Position numbers and translations under genes: made by a program | Notes under the pieces: generated by a model | The model's database searches: none | What the model was told of the DNA's origin: nothing | The model's input: the letters and a program-made list of their open reading frames with translations, nothing else | Shown: positions 1-7,262 of the stretch, piece after piece | Layout of the letters: every line of letters begins with the position of its first letter | Numbering within the stretch: position 1 is the stretch's first letter | Assembly: GCA_012719125.1 (NCBI GenBank) | Contig: JAAYAY010000053.1 | Location: 1-36,781 of the forward strand | Direction of reading: 5' to 3' | DNA length: 36,781 bases | Origin: Planctomycetaceae bacterium | GTDB taxonomy: Bacteria; Planctomycetota; Planctomycetia; Pirellulales; Thermoguttaceae

Positions 1-239
1 CTCCGAAGAAGAAGCCGAAAAAGATGAACAAGAAAAAGCGAAATCATGTATCAACGGCTCGCGTGCTCGAACAATCCCGACAAAAACGTGCATGTGCGGT
101 GTGAACACCCACCTATAAATGGCTGGGTCATAGGGGCAAAGGCAAGGCAAGAGGCGTCTTATCTGGGGGACCCCATTATAGCCGGATTGGCGGATGGCAC
201 GAAGACACGCCGACCGGCGGTGAGGTTCGGTCGCTTGCC

Positions 240-1676
240 TCACGTGAACAGCGACTCAATCTCGATCGTGTTGGCGACGAGATCGCGGGAGTACGCATTC
301 TCTTTCACTCCGAAAGCCGTCACCATGGTCAGGAATATCGTCTTTCGCGTGCCCGTCGTTCTCTGGAACACGTCGCGTTTGTTTCTCAGTTCACCGGCAT
401 ACCGCTTGTCGATAACGAATTCGCCCTCGGAGAACTTCATCTCACACAGGTTGATGCAGTGATCCCGGCGGTCGATAAGAAGGTCGATCTGGGCCCCTTT
501 CTCGTTCTCGCCCTTTGCCCGGTGACACCATGACGATTCCTCGGTCTCGACCCCTTCGATACCGAGGGTGCGTTTGATTTGCGGCATGTGCTTGAGGCAG
601 AGACTCTCAAAGGCGTAGCCGCTCCAGGCTCGCCAGGCGGGAGTCCTCTGCTTCTTCATCCAGATGTCGGAGCCGCTGGAACGATTCCCTTCGATCCAAC
701 TCAAGTAGAATAATGAGTATTCGTCGGCCAAGTGGTAGAGTGCATTCTTTTTGCCTCTCTCGAAGGGGTAGACTCGCTTCACAAAACCCGATTCGACGAG
801 TTCGTCGATTAACATGGTTGCCCCGCCGCCCGTCGGAATTCCGGCTGAAGACAGCATCTCGTTCCGCGTCATGCCTCGGCGTTTCCGCGCCAGCGACCGG
901 ATTACTCGCATGTGTCGGTCTGAATCCTCGAACAGGGAAGCGTAAAGCTGGTGAAACTCGCTTTGCAGCAAACCGGTCTTGGCAAAACAGATCTGGTCGA
1001 TATTCTGCGCAGCCGACTGCCCGGGAACGACCTCCTTGAGATAGTGGGGAATACCTCCCATCGCCATATAGAGCTCAGCCGTCTGGTACGGAGTGAGGTG
1101 CACTCGACGGCTTCCAAGGTACTCGCTCGCTTCAGCCAGCGAGAACGGCTCGAGACGGATCCGGCGCGTCAACCGGTTGTGCAGGCCGCCGCGCTGCCGG
1201 ATGACCTTGTTGATCATCCAGGACGCGGCCGAACCGCAAACGACCACGATCAAGTGCGACTGCCGAGAGGCCCAGGCATTCCAGAAGTGCTCGAAGGCCG
1301 GCATGAAGCGGGAACGTCGCGAGGCAAGCCAGGGGAGCTCGTCCAGGAACACCACGTGCTTGCCGGTCTTGGGAAGCGATTCGACGTAAGTGATCAGTTG
1401 CTGAAACGCCTGCTGCCAGTTCGCCGGAGTCTCCAGGGGGACCGGACTTCGCATTGCCTGGCCCAAGGCGAAAGAGAAGTTCTGCAACTGCTCCGTCAAG
1501 GACGCATCATGGACACCCGTCAATTCGAAACAGAGACGCTCTCCGAAGTACTCCCGTACCAGAAAGGTCTTTCCGACCCGACGTCGACCGTAGACCGCAA
1601 TCAATTCCGCTTCGGTGGAATCGAGGCTTTTCCGTAGTTCGGCCTTCTCGGCCTCTCGTCCGACCAGCCGCGTCAT
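240..1676 (-). CDS. AAA ATPase, DUF234/archaeal-ATPase type, with nuclease-like C-terminus
   Basis: The 478-residue protein starts with an AAA-type P-loop module. Walker A is GRRRVGKT (about residues 30-37) and Walker B is VVFLDE (about 108-113). The sensor-like VVVCGSAASWM and the conserved GGLHNRLTRRIRLEPFSL follow, all typical of the stand-alone 'archaeal ATPase/DUF234' family. A winged-helix-like middle (about 260-310) leads to a C-terminal domain with AQIDLLIDRR and then NLCEMKF. That D...ExK spacing resembles the PD-(D/E)XK-like fold described for this family. The cellular role of these ATPases is poorly known, although they behave as mobile, patchily distributed genes. The gene stands alone, and its upstream side carries an array of palindromic half-sites. 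Family call is firm; nuclease activity and function are inference. Confidence 0.85.
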   Translation of the reverse strand: MTRLVGREAEKAELRKSLDSTEAELIAVYGRRRVGKTFLVREYFGERLCFELTGVHDASLTEQLQNFSFALGQAMRSPVPLETPANWQQAFQQLITYVESLPKTGKHVVFLDELPWLASRRSRFMPAFEHFWNAWASRQSHLIVVVCGSAASWMINKVIRQRGGLHNRLTRRIRLEPFSLAEASEYLGSRRVHLTPYQTAELYMAMGGIPHYLKEVVPGQSAAQNIDQICFAKTGLLQSEFHQLYASLFEDSDRHMRVIRSLARKRRGMTRNEMLSSAGIPTGGGATMLIDELVESGFVKRVYPFERGKKNALYHLADEYSLFYLSWIEGNRSSGSDIWMKKQRTPAWRAWSGYAFESLCLKHMPQIKRTLGIEGVETEESSWCHRAKGENEKGAQIDLLIDRRDHCINLCEMKFSEGEFVIDKRYAGELRNKRDVFQRTTGTRKTIFLTMVTAFGVKENAYSRDLVANTIEIESLFT

Positions 1677-1724
1677 GACCCGTATCCGCTCAGAGAAACT
1701 CCCAGTTCGAGACCCCCGCCAGGA

Positions 1725-1845
1725 GATTTGGCGAGCTATGAGAAATTATATCTCGCCAAATCCTCCCTCGCAACACGAGATTTGGCGAGATATAGGCTAT
1801 ATTCCGCCAAATCTATGGTTCTGGAGACACATTTGGCGGAATATA
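1725..1845. repeat. Array of five alternating half-sites (consensus gatttggcg-rr-atata)
   Basis: The same 11-16 nt word occurs five times in alternating orientation: 1725-1735 (+), 1752-1762 (-), 1779-1794 (+), 1798-1813 (-) and 1831-1845 (+). The copies at 1798-1812 and 1831-1845 are a perfect 15-bp inverted pair, and 1725-1735 with 1752-1762 a perfect 11-bp pair. The array starts 49 bp upstream of the ATPase start (1676) and lies behind the aldehyde dehydrogenase stop. It could be an operator array for the ATPase gene or a set of recombination/hairpin sites. Repeat structure is directly visible; role is unknown. Confidence 0.8.
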
Positions 1846-1872
1846 GCGGCGCCTGGTACCCGCCATTCCGAT

Positions 1873-3366
1873 CTACAGCGGCCGCACCACCGACGTGCTG
1901 CGGTAGTAGTCCATCAACGTGTCGACCGAGAGTACGCCGCCCCCCATGCCGCTCTTGTTCACGCCGCCGTAGGGCACGCCGTGGGGGAACAGATTGTGGG
2001 CGTTGATCCAACTGTTGCCGGCCACCATCGCCTCCGCCACTCGCGAGGCACGGGCCGGGTCGGTCGTCCAAACGCTGTTGGCCAGCCCGTAGTCGGTATC
2101 GTTGACCATGGCGACGGCCTGGTCTTCGTCGCGGAATGAAGTCAGGTAGGCCACCGGGCCGAAGATCTCTTCCCGGGCCGCCACGTTGTTGAGCGAACCG
2201 GCCAGCAGCGCCGGCTTGACGTAGAAACCGTTTCGTCCGGACACCTCGGCCGGACCGCCTTCCAGCACGACCTCCGCGCCTTCGGCCAGGCCCCGTTCCA
2301 GGTAACCCAGCACTCGCTTGCGCTGCTTCTCGCTGACAACCGGTCCCATCTGCGTGCCTGCATCCAGTTCGTGGCCCACCACGACGCGTCTCAACTTCTC
2401 CGTGCAGGCGTTGACCATTTCGGGATAGATCGATTCGTGAATCAGCCAACGCGTGGCGTCGCAGCAGACCTGCCCCGTGTGAAACGTGATCGCCTGGGCG
2501 AGCTTCGTGGCGGTGTCGTCGATGTCGACGTCGTTGAACACCACGGCCGCCCCCTTGCCGCCAAGCTCCAACTTGACCGGCACCAGGTTCGCCCCGCATG
2601 CGGTGGCAACCAGCCGGCCCACTTCGGGCGAACCGGTAAACGACATCCGCTTCAAGCCCGGATGGGACGCCAGGGCGGCCCCGGTCGTCTCGCCGAACCC
2701 CGGCACGACGTTGATCACGCCGTCAGGAATGCCCACCTCCTTCGCCAACCGGCCCAGGTAGATGGTCGAGAGCGGCGTGTCCTCCGCCGGCTTGATGACG
2801 ACCGTATTCCCGGCGGCCAGGGCCGGCGAAATGCCCCAACCGGCCAGAAGGAACGGGAAGTTCCAGGGGAAGACGAACGCGCACGGCCCCCAGGGCCGGC
2901 GAGCCGTCCATGCTTCGTGCCTGGGAACGGCCAGAGTGGTGCGGGGCTCGACGTGCAACGACATCTCCACGAAGTAGCGCATCGTATCGATGAAGTTCTG
3001 CACGTCGCCCGCTGCCTGGGCATAAACCTTGCCGCAGTCGAGCGACTCGATCTGGGCGATGATCGGTTTGCGCCTCTCCACCTCGTCGGCCAGCCGGTGA
3101 AGCATCGCGCCGCGGTCGTTGGGTGAAAGCCGGGCCCATTTGGTGGAGGTGAACGCCCGGGCGGCTGCCTGAACGGCCCGATCCACGTCGTCGGCCTGCA
3201 TGGCGTGAACCTCGGCCAGCACCTCCCCCGAGCCGGGATCGACCGTGGTGAACGTCTCGCCCTTGGAGGACGCGACCGCCTGGCCGCCCACGATCCCCTC
3301 CAGGGGGCCTTTCGACAGAAAATCGGCAACTTCCGGCAAGAGATCGAACTTCAACGTCGTCGCCAT
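1873..3366 (-). CDS. NAD(P)-dependent aldehyde dehydrogenase (betaine-aldehyde-dehydrogenase-like)
   Basis: At 497 residues this has the usual length of the ALDH superfamily, which oxidises aldehydes to acids with NAD(P)+. Visible landmarks are the oxyanion/cofactor motif FPWNFP (Asn169), the cofactor-binding IKPAED (Lys192, Glu195), FTGSPEVG, the general base in KLELGGKG (Glu267), the catalytic Cys301 in TGQVCCDATR, and EEIFGPV near residue 400. The overall pattern is closest to betaine/general aldehyde dehydrogenases, but the substrate cannot be read from sequence. A strong ribosome site (aaaggagga) lies just upstream of the ATG at 3366, fixing the start. It is divergent from the Gfo/Idh/MocA gene across a 506-bp gap and has no close operon partner. 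Confidence 0.93.
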   Translation of the reverse strand: MATTLKFDLLPEVADFLSKGPLEGIVGGQAVASSKGETFTTVDPGSGEVLAEVHAMQADDVDRAVQAAARAFTSTKWARLSPNDRGAMLHRLADEVERRKPIIAQIESLDCGKVYAQAAGDVQNFIDTMRYFVEMSLHVEPRTTLAVPRHEAWTARRPWGPCAFVFPWNFPFLLAGWGISPALAAGNTVVIKPAEDTPLSTIYLGRLAKEVGIPDGVINVVPGFGETTGAALASHPGLKRMSFTGSPEVGRLVATACGANLVPVKLELGGKGAAVVFNDVDIDDTATKLAQAITFHTGQVCCDATRWLIHESIYPEMVNACTEKLRRVVVGHELDAGTQMGPVVSEKQRKRVLGYLERGLAEGAEVVLEGGPAEVSGRNGFYVKPALLAGSLNNVAAREEIFGPVAYLTSFRDEDQAVAMVNDTDYGLANSVWTTDPARASRVAEAMVAGNSWINAHNLFPHGVPYGGVNKSGMGGGVLSVDTLMDYYRSTSVVRPL

Positions 3367-3565
3367 GACTATTCCTCCTTTCGACCTGAAAACCGCCCAG
3401 TCGTGCTGCGGGCTATCCTACGGCAATCCGACAAGAGAAGTCCACCGGTTTGACCCTCTGGAAAAGAAAGAACTTCAGCGCCGGACATGCTACCGGTTGC
3501 GGTGCCTGTCCCCTTTTTTTTCAACAAACCAGTGTTGGTCTGGGTGTTCTTGTGCTCGTATAGGG

Positions 3566-3702
3566 GTCAGGGGAACTGCAAAGTAGCAGGCACGCTCCGC
3601 CGTGCCGTCCGCAGAACTGCCGGAAATCCCGATTTCCCGCGAACGGCGCTCGGAGAGTGCCTGCTTTTCTTGCCACAAGAGGACTTTGCAGTTCTCCTGG
3701 TG
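3566..3702. repeat. Imperfect long inverted repeat, REP/MITE-like
   Basis: The arm ggggaactgcaaagtagcag (about 3570-3589) with the following gcac is mirrored by gtgcctgctttt...gactttgcagttctcc (3657-3697). A small inner palindrome, ggaaatc-cc-gatttcc, lies between the arms. No protein explains this stretch. It occupies much of the 506-bp gap between the divergent aldehyde dehydrogenase and oxidoreductase genes. The rest of that gap holds a 'gtgcctgtcccctttttttt' word near 3501-3520 and no recognisable gene. Confidence 0.6.
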
Positions 3703-3792
3703 AAGGGGTACCGACGCTTGCATCTCGCCCCCCCGAGCGTTAATGTGCACAAGATTGCGGCGGCCCCGGACAGGCCGGGCGACCCCATAATC

Positions 3793-3815
3793 AGGCAGGC
3801 GGACGAAAAAAATCT
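3793..3815 (+). repeat. Short interspersed repeat, copy 1
   Basis: The word aggcaggcgga(c/t)gaaaaaaatct occurs here and again at 14118-14140 with one mismatch in 23 nt, both times on the plus strand between genes. It lies 57 bp upstream of the oxidoreductase start. It looks like a dispersed genomic repeat, not a gene-specific site. Confidence 0.6.
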
Positions 3816-3872
3816 ACCAGTTAGACGCTTCCTAGTTGTTGAAGCTGCGTCCATCACCAGGAGGAAATCTCG

Positions 3873-5276
3873 ATGAGTAATGCCAACCAGGGCGGCACGT
3901 CGCGCCGCGAGTTTTTGAAGACGACCGGGAAGGTGGCAGTAGCCTCGGCGGTTGTGGCGGGAGCGGTTCCGCGGGTCCACGCGGCCGAAAACAATACGAT
4001 CAACGTGGCCCTGATCGGCTGCGGCGGGCGAGGCACCGGAGCGGCGGCCAACGCCGTGTCGGTCAACCAGGGCCCCGTCAAGCTGGTCGCCATGGCCGAC
4101 GTCTTCGAAGATCGTCTCAAATCCAGCTTCGACAACCTGATCAAGAACCACGCCGACAAGATGGACGTGCCCGAGGACCGCAAGTTCGTCGGCTTCGACG
4201 GCTACCAGAAGGCCATGGATTGCCTGAAGCCGGGCGACGTCGCTATCTTCGCCACCCCGCTGGCCTTCCGCTGGGTCCATTTCGACTACGCGATCAAGAA
4301 GGGGCTGCACGTCTTCATGGAGAAGCCGATCACGGCCGACGGCCCGACCTCCCGCCGTATGCTGGAGCTGGCCAAGAAGGCGGACGACAAGAATCTGAAG
4401 GTGGGCGTGGGCCTCATGTCGCGCCACAGCCGGCACCTCGAACAACTGCATGCGCGAATCCAGGACGGCCAACTCGGCGACATCAGCGGCATGCGGGCCT
4501 ATCGGATGGTGGGCCCCCTCGGCTCCGCCTTCTCCGAAAAGTGGCCCGGCGACGCCACCGAACTCCAGTGGCAGATCCGGCGTTTCCACAGCTTCCTGTG
4601 GGCCGGCGGCGGGGCCTTCAGCGACTTCTGCATCCACGTCATCGACCATTGCTGCTGGATGAAGAACGCCTGGCCGGTCAAAGCCCAGGGCCTGGGCGGA
4701 CGCCACTATAAGAACAACCCCGACGGCGTCGCCTACGTCGATCAGAACTTCGACTCCTACGCCGTCGAGTATACCTTTGAAGACGGCTGCACGTTCTGGG
4801 TCGAAAACCGTAACATGATCGGCGCCGCCAGCTTCTACTCGAGCTACCTCCACGGCACCAAGGGCTCGGCCATCGCCTCCAAGCACGGCGACTGCGGCCC
4901 GCCCTGCAGCATCTACAAGGGCCAGCGCCCGGAGAAGTCCGAGATGGTCTGGGAATCCGAAGTCGCTCCGGAGGAAGGCAATCCCTATCAGAACGAGTGG
5001 AACGACCTGGTCGACGCGATCCGCAACGACAAGCCGTTCAACGAGGCGGAACGGGGCGTGATGGCAAGTGCCGTCACCTCCCTGGGCCGCAAGGCCGCCC
5101 ACACCGCCCAGGAAATCACCTTGGAAGATATGCTGAACTCGCCCGAGGAGTACGCTCCCGACGTGGCCAAGTTCACCATGGACTCCCCCGCCCCCGTCCA
5201 GGCGGATGCCGAAGGCAAGTATCCGATGCCCATGCCGGGACTGTTGAAGAAGACCGAGTATCCGGGCTTGATCTAG
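3873..5276 (+). CDS. Tat-exported Gfo/Idh/MocA family oxidoreductase
   Basis: The 467-residue protein opens with a twin-arginine signal (SRREFLKTTG followed by an Ala/Val-rich stretch and a VHAAE cleavage region, about residues 10-37). A Rossmann fold then begins at INVALIGCGGRGTG (about 43-56). The EKP motif expected to carry the catalytic lysine of the Gfo/Idh/MocA family is present in HVFMEKPITAD. The C-terminal alpha/beta domain includes WAGGGAFSDFCIHVIDHCCW. Family members use tightly bound NAD(P) to oxidise or rearrange sugars and inositols. Planctomycetes carry many Tat-exported versions, presumably acting on polysaccharide-derived sugars outside the cytoplasm. An aggagga ribosome site sits before the ATG, and a strong hairpin terminator follows the stop, so it is probably monocistronic. 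Substrate is unknown. Confidence 0.93.
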   Translation: MSNANQGGTSRREFLKTTGKVAVASAVVAGAVPRVHAAENNTINVALIGCGGRGTGAAANAVSVNQGPVKLVAMADVFEDRLKSSFDNLIKNHADKMDVPEDRKFVGFDGYQKAMDCLKPGDVAIFATPLAFRWVHFDYAIKKGLHVFMEKPITADGPTSRRMLELAKKADDKNLKVGVGLMSRHSRHLEQLHARIQDGQLGDISGMRAYRMVGPLGSAFSEKWPGDATELQWQIRRFHSFLWAGGGAFSDFCIHVIDHCCWMKNAWPVKAQGLGGRHYKNNPDGVAYVDQNFDSYAVEYTFEDGCTFWVENRNMIGAASFYSSYLHGTKGSAIASKHGDCGPPCSIYKGQRPEKSEMVWESEVAPEEGNPYQNEWNDLVDAIRNDKPFNEAERGVMASAVTSLGRKAAHTAQEITLEDMLNSPEEYAPDVAKFTMDSPAPVQADAEGKYPMPMPGLLKKTEYPGLI

Positions 5277-5306
5277 AAACGAGCCGACACTCTCTTGCCA
5301 GTTAAT

Positions 5307-5348
5307 CGCCGGCCCGGCTGTTCCCCGCAGCCGGGCCGGCGCGTTTCT
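5307..5348 (+). terminator. Rho-independent terminator of the oxidoreductase gene
   Basis: A perfect 14-bp GC-rich stem (cgccggcccggctg at 5307-5320 with its complement at 5328-5341) encloses a 7-nt loop and is followed by cgtttctt. It lies 30 nt after the stop codon and insulates the gene from the riboswitch unit downstream. Confidence 0.85.
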
Positions 5349-5523
5349 TGGCGGGACACGATCACATTCTGTCTCCCTCCCCAGCGAGGGAAGCAAGCGA
5401 GGGGGAGGGTTAGGGGAGGGGGGGCCACCGATCACATTCCGTACGATGCCAGCACTCACGCGGCGTATGAGAACGCCGTGTTCCGGCCAGCCGTTGACTT
5501 CCGCCCGCCACAGGTTAGACTCA

Positions 5524-5730
5524 AGGGTCGATTCGGGTGCCAAGTCGCTCGTGGCGGCTTGGAGAATAGGGAAAACGGTGCAATTCCGTTGCGGTCCCGC
5601 CGCTGTAACCGGGGACGATGCCCTTACAACGCCACTGCGAATAACTGCGACCCATTTCGAGTCGCGAGCGTGGGAAGGCAAGGGCAGAGGACGATCCGGA
5701 AGCCAGAAGACCTGCCCGGTGTTCGGTCGA
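5524..5730 (+). promoter_or_regulatory. Cobalamin (B12) riboswitch
   Basis: The conserved core of the AdoCbl riboswitch family is visible in order. The segment gaatagggaa (5563-5572) is followed by cggtgcaattccg (5576-5588), gcggtcccgccgctgtaacc (5591-5610), gccactgcg (5631-5639), gcgtgggaaggc (5668-5679), and the B12 box gccagaagacctgcc (5702-5716). Spacing between the blocks fits the family. Downstream, 5734-5755 can form a small hairpin (ggtctcc/ggacc) and 5818-5833 another (aagaag/cttctt) that may belong to the expression platform. The next gene on this strand is the DUF1559 protein at 5929, so B12 is predicted to repress that unit. Outer boundaries are approximate. Confidence 0.92.
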
Positions 5731-5928
5731 TGACGGTCTCCCTCGAGGACCAGGGACCTCTCGTGATCTGCCTCCACCTTCTTCCGCTGACTCTTTCCTG
5801 CTTGCGCGCCTGCGCTGAAGAAGGCGGCTTCTTTCCCAAGTTACGATCCCGGCAGTTCCCCTCGGCAATCCTCGTAGAACCGCTTCGACATGGTTCCGTT
5901 CGACCCTCTTGTGCCAACGAGGATTGTC

Positions 5929-6822
5929 ATGGTCAATCGACACGTCCGCCGACCCGGCTTCACCCTGGTGGAGCTGCTGGTCGTCATCGCGATCACCGGG
6001 ATTCTCGTCGCTCTGCTGTTGCCGGCCGTCCAGCAGGCGCGAGCCACCGCCCGCCGAGCCCAATGCTCTAACCGTCTCAAACAGATCGTGCTTGCTCTGC
6101 ACAACTACGCGGATACACACCGCGAGGCCTTCGTTCCCTACGTGATCGAAGACACCCAGCGACTCAGTTATCTGAGCACCTACTCCGGGTCGCAGGGCAA
6201 GGCCCAGTTCTGGTTCGGCCTGGTCGACTACGATCAACCCGATCCGGAGGACCAACTCGACTACACGCTCGGGCCGCTGGCACCGTTCATGGAAACCAAT
6301 TACCAGGCCTTCCAGTGTCCTGATTTCGGCCCGAACCAGATGGACCAGGTTCGCTTCGGGCGGCCGGCATCCGGCTACGGCTACAACGCCTACTACCTGT
6401 CGCGTTCGTCGGGCATCGACTGGCCGCCGCCCAACTACACTCCCGCCCCGCACCCCGATCCGACCAACCGGCGATTCGCCGACGTCCGCCAGACCAGCCA
6501 GACTGTTGCCTTTGCCGACAGTGCCCAGGTGAGAATGACCTCGTTCTTCCCGGCAGCCTTCAGTTTTGAAGAGAACTGGATCCTCGACCCGCCCAGCCGC
6601 AACTTCCCCACGGTTCACTTTCGCCACAACGGAGCGGCCAACGTGGCCTTTCTCGACGGACACGTCGAAGTCCGGCAGCGGCACTTCCGCGTCGACGTGC
6701 CGGGCACCAACTGGTTGTCGGCCGAGCAGGTGGACCTGATGGATGAGCACAACCTGGGCTTCGTCAGCGACGGCCACCTCGACGACCCGAAGCTGTGCGA
6801 CGAATTGTATGACCGTAATTGA
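5929..6822 (+). CDS. DUF1559 pseudopilin-like protein under B12-riboswitch control
   Basis: The N-terminus [16 protein letters not shown] is a type IV prepilin/pseudopilin methylation motif, with cleavage after Gly10 and Glu at +5, followed by a hydrophobic helix. The C-terminal [12 protein letters not shown] is the exact H-x9-DG motif of DUF1559 (His233, Asp243, Gly244). At 298 residues it is typical for this planctomycete-expanded family. The ATG at 5929 is chosen over an in-frame ATG at 5890 because acgagg sits 6 nt before it and the prepilin signal then lies at the very N-terminus. DUF1559 proteins are thought to be secretion or surface pseudopilins, but their functions are not established. 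It shares a transcription unit with the lipoprotein at 6842, behind a cobalamin riboswitch, which suggests a B12-linked role. Confidence 0.92.
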   Translation: MVNRHVRRPGFTLVELLVVIAITGILVALLLPAVQQARATARRAQCSNRLKQIVLALHNYADTHREAFVPYVIEDTQRLSYLSTYSGSQGKAQFWFGLVDYDQPDPEDQLDYTLGPLAPFMETNYQAFQCPDFGPNQMDQVRFGRPASGYGYNAYYLSRSSGIDWPPPNYTPAPHPDPTNRRFADVRQTSQTVAFADSAQVRMTSFFPAAFSFEENWILDPPSRNFPTVHFRHNGAANVAFLDGHVEVRQRHFRVDVPGTNWLSAEQVDLMDEHNLGFVSDGHLDDPKLCDELYDRN

Positions 6823-6841
6823 CGCACAGGGAGGGCTCACC

Positions 6842-7225
6842 ATGAATCGTTCACGAATCCACATCGCCGCTTGGTGCTTCCTTCTTGCCGCGGTTCCGGC
6901 AGTGTTCGCCGGGTGCGGCAAGTCGGAATCGCCAAGTCCGACCGGGCGCGAAGGAAAGATGGTCTGCGTCGACACGGCAACGAAGGAGGCGATTGTCATG
7001 CCCGTCGCCGATACCTTTCCCGCGCCAAATCCCCGCACGGGCAAGCGAACCATGATGCCCGCCATGTATTGTCTGAAGTGTGCCCGCTGGCATCCCGTCC
7101 CGCCTCCGGACCAGATCAACCGCACCCCCAAGGCCACGACCTGCCCGAAGACCGGCACGCCGTTGACGTTGGACGGACCGTGGCCTGAAGAGGAGAGTAC
7201 CGCGTCGGCAAGAGCCGGGCGGTAG
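6842..7225 (+). CDS. Small lipoprotein with CxxC...C motif
   Basis: The 127-residue protein has a signal peptide ending in the lipobox-like AVFAGC (Cys about 25), so it is probably lipid-anchored. The mature part carries YCLKCARWHP followed later by TCPKTG, a CxxC...C arrangement that could bind a metal or form a disulfide. I do not recognise a named family. An agggaggg ribosome site lies 6 nt before the ATG. The gene begins 19 nt after the DUF1559 stop, so the two almost certainly form one transcript under the B12 riboswitch. It ends 37 nt before the convergent WD40 gene. Cobalamin or cobalt handling is an inference from regulation only. Confidence 0.8.
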   Translation: MNRSRIHIAAWCFLLAAVPAVFAGCGKSESPSPTGREGKMVCVDTATKEAIVMPVADTFPAPNPRTGKRTMMPAMYCLKCARWHPVPPPDQINRTPKATTCPKTGTPLTLDGPWPEEESTASARAGR

Positions 7226-7262
7226 TGTTCGTCATCCGGTCACGTGGTTTGAACGGCTCGCA

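Noticed and set aside
3-104. Lys-rich open frame at the left edge (PKKKPKKMNKKK...)
   Set aside because: Could be the tail of an upstream gene, but a second frame over the same bases is equally open and low-complexity. Too little sequence to decide.
1725-1845. CRISPR array
   Set aside because: Copies alternate in orientation and spacers are only 3-18 nt; no cas genes nearby.
5371-5425. Purine-rich agcgagggaagcaagcgagg stretch
   Set aside because: Low-complexity and possibly a dispersed repeat, but no pairing arm or second copy in this window.
3567-5777. 736-codon minus-strand frame over the oxidoreductase and intergenic repeats
   Set aside because: Antisense to a clear gene, and spans its terminator and part of the riboswitch.
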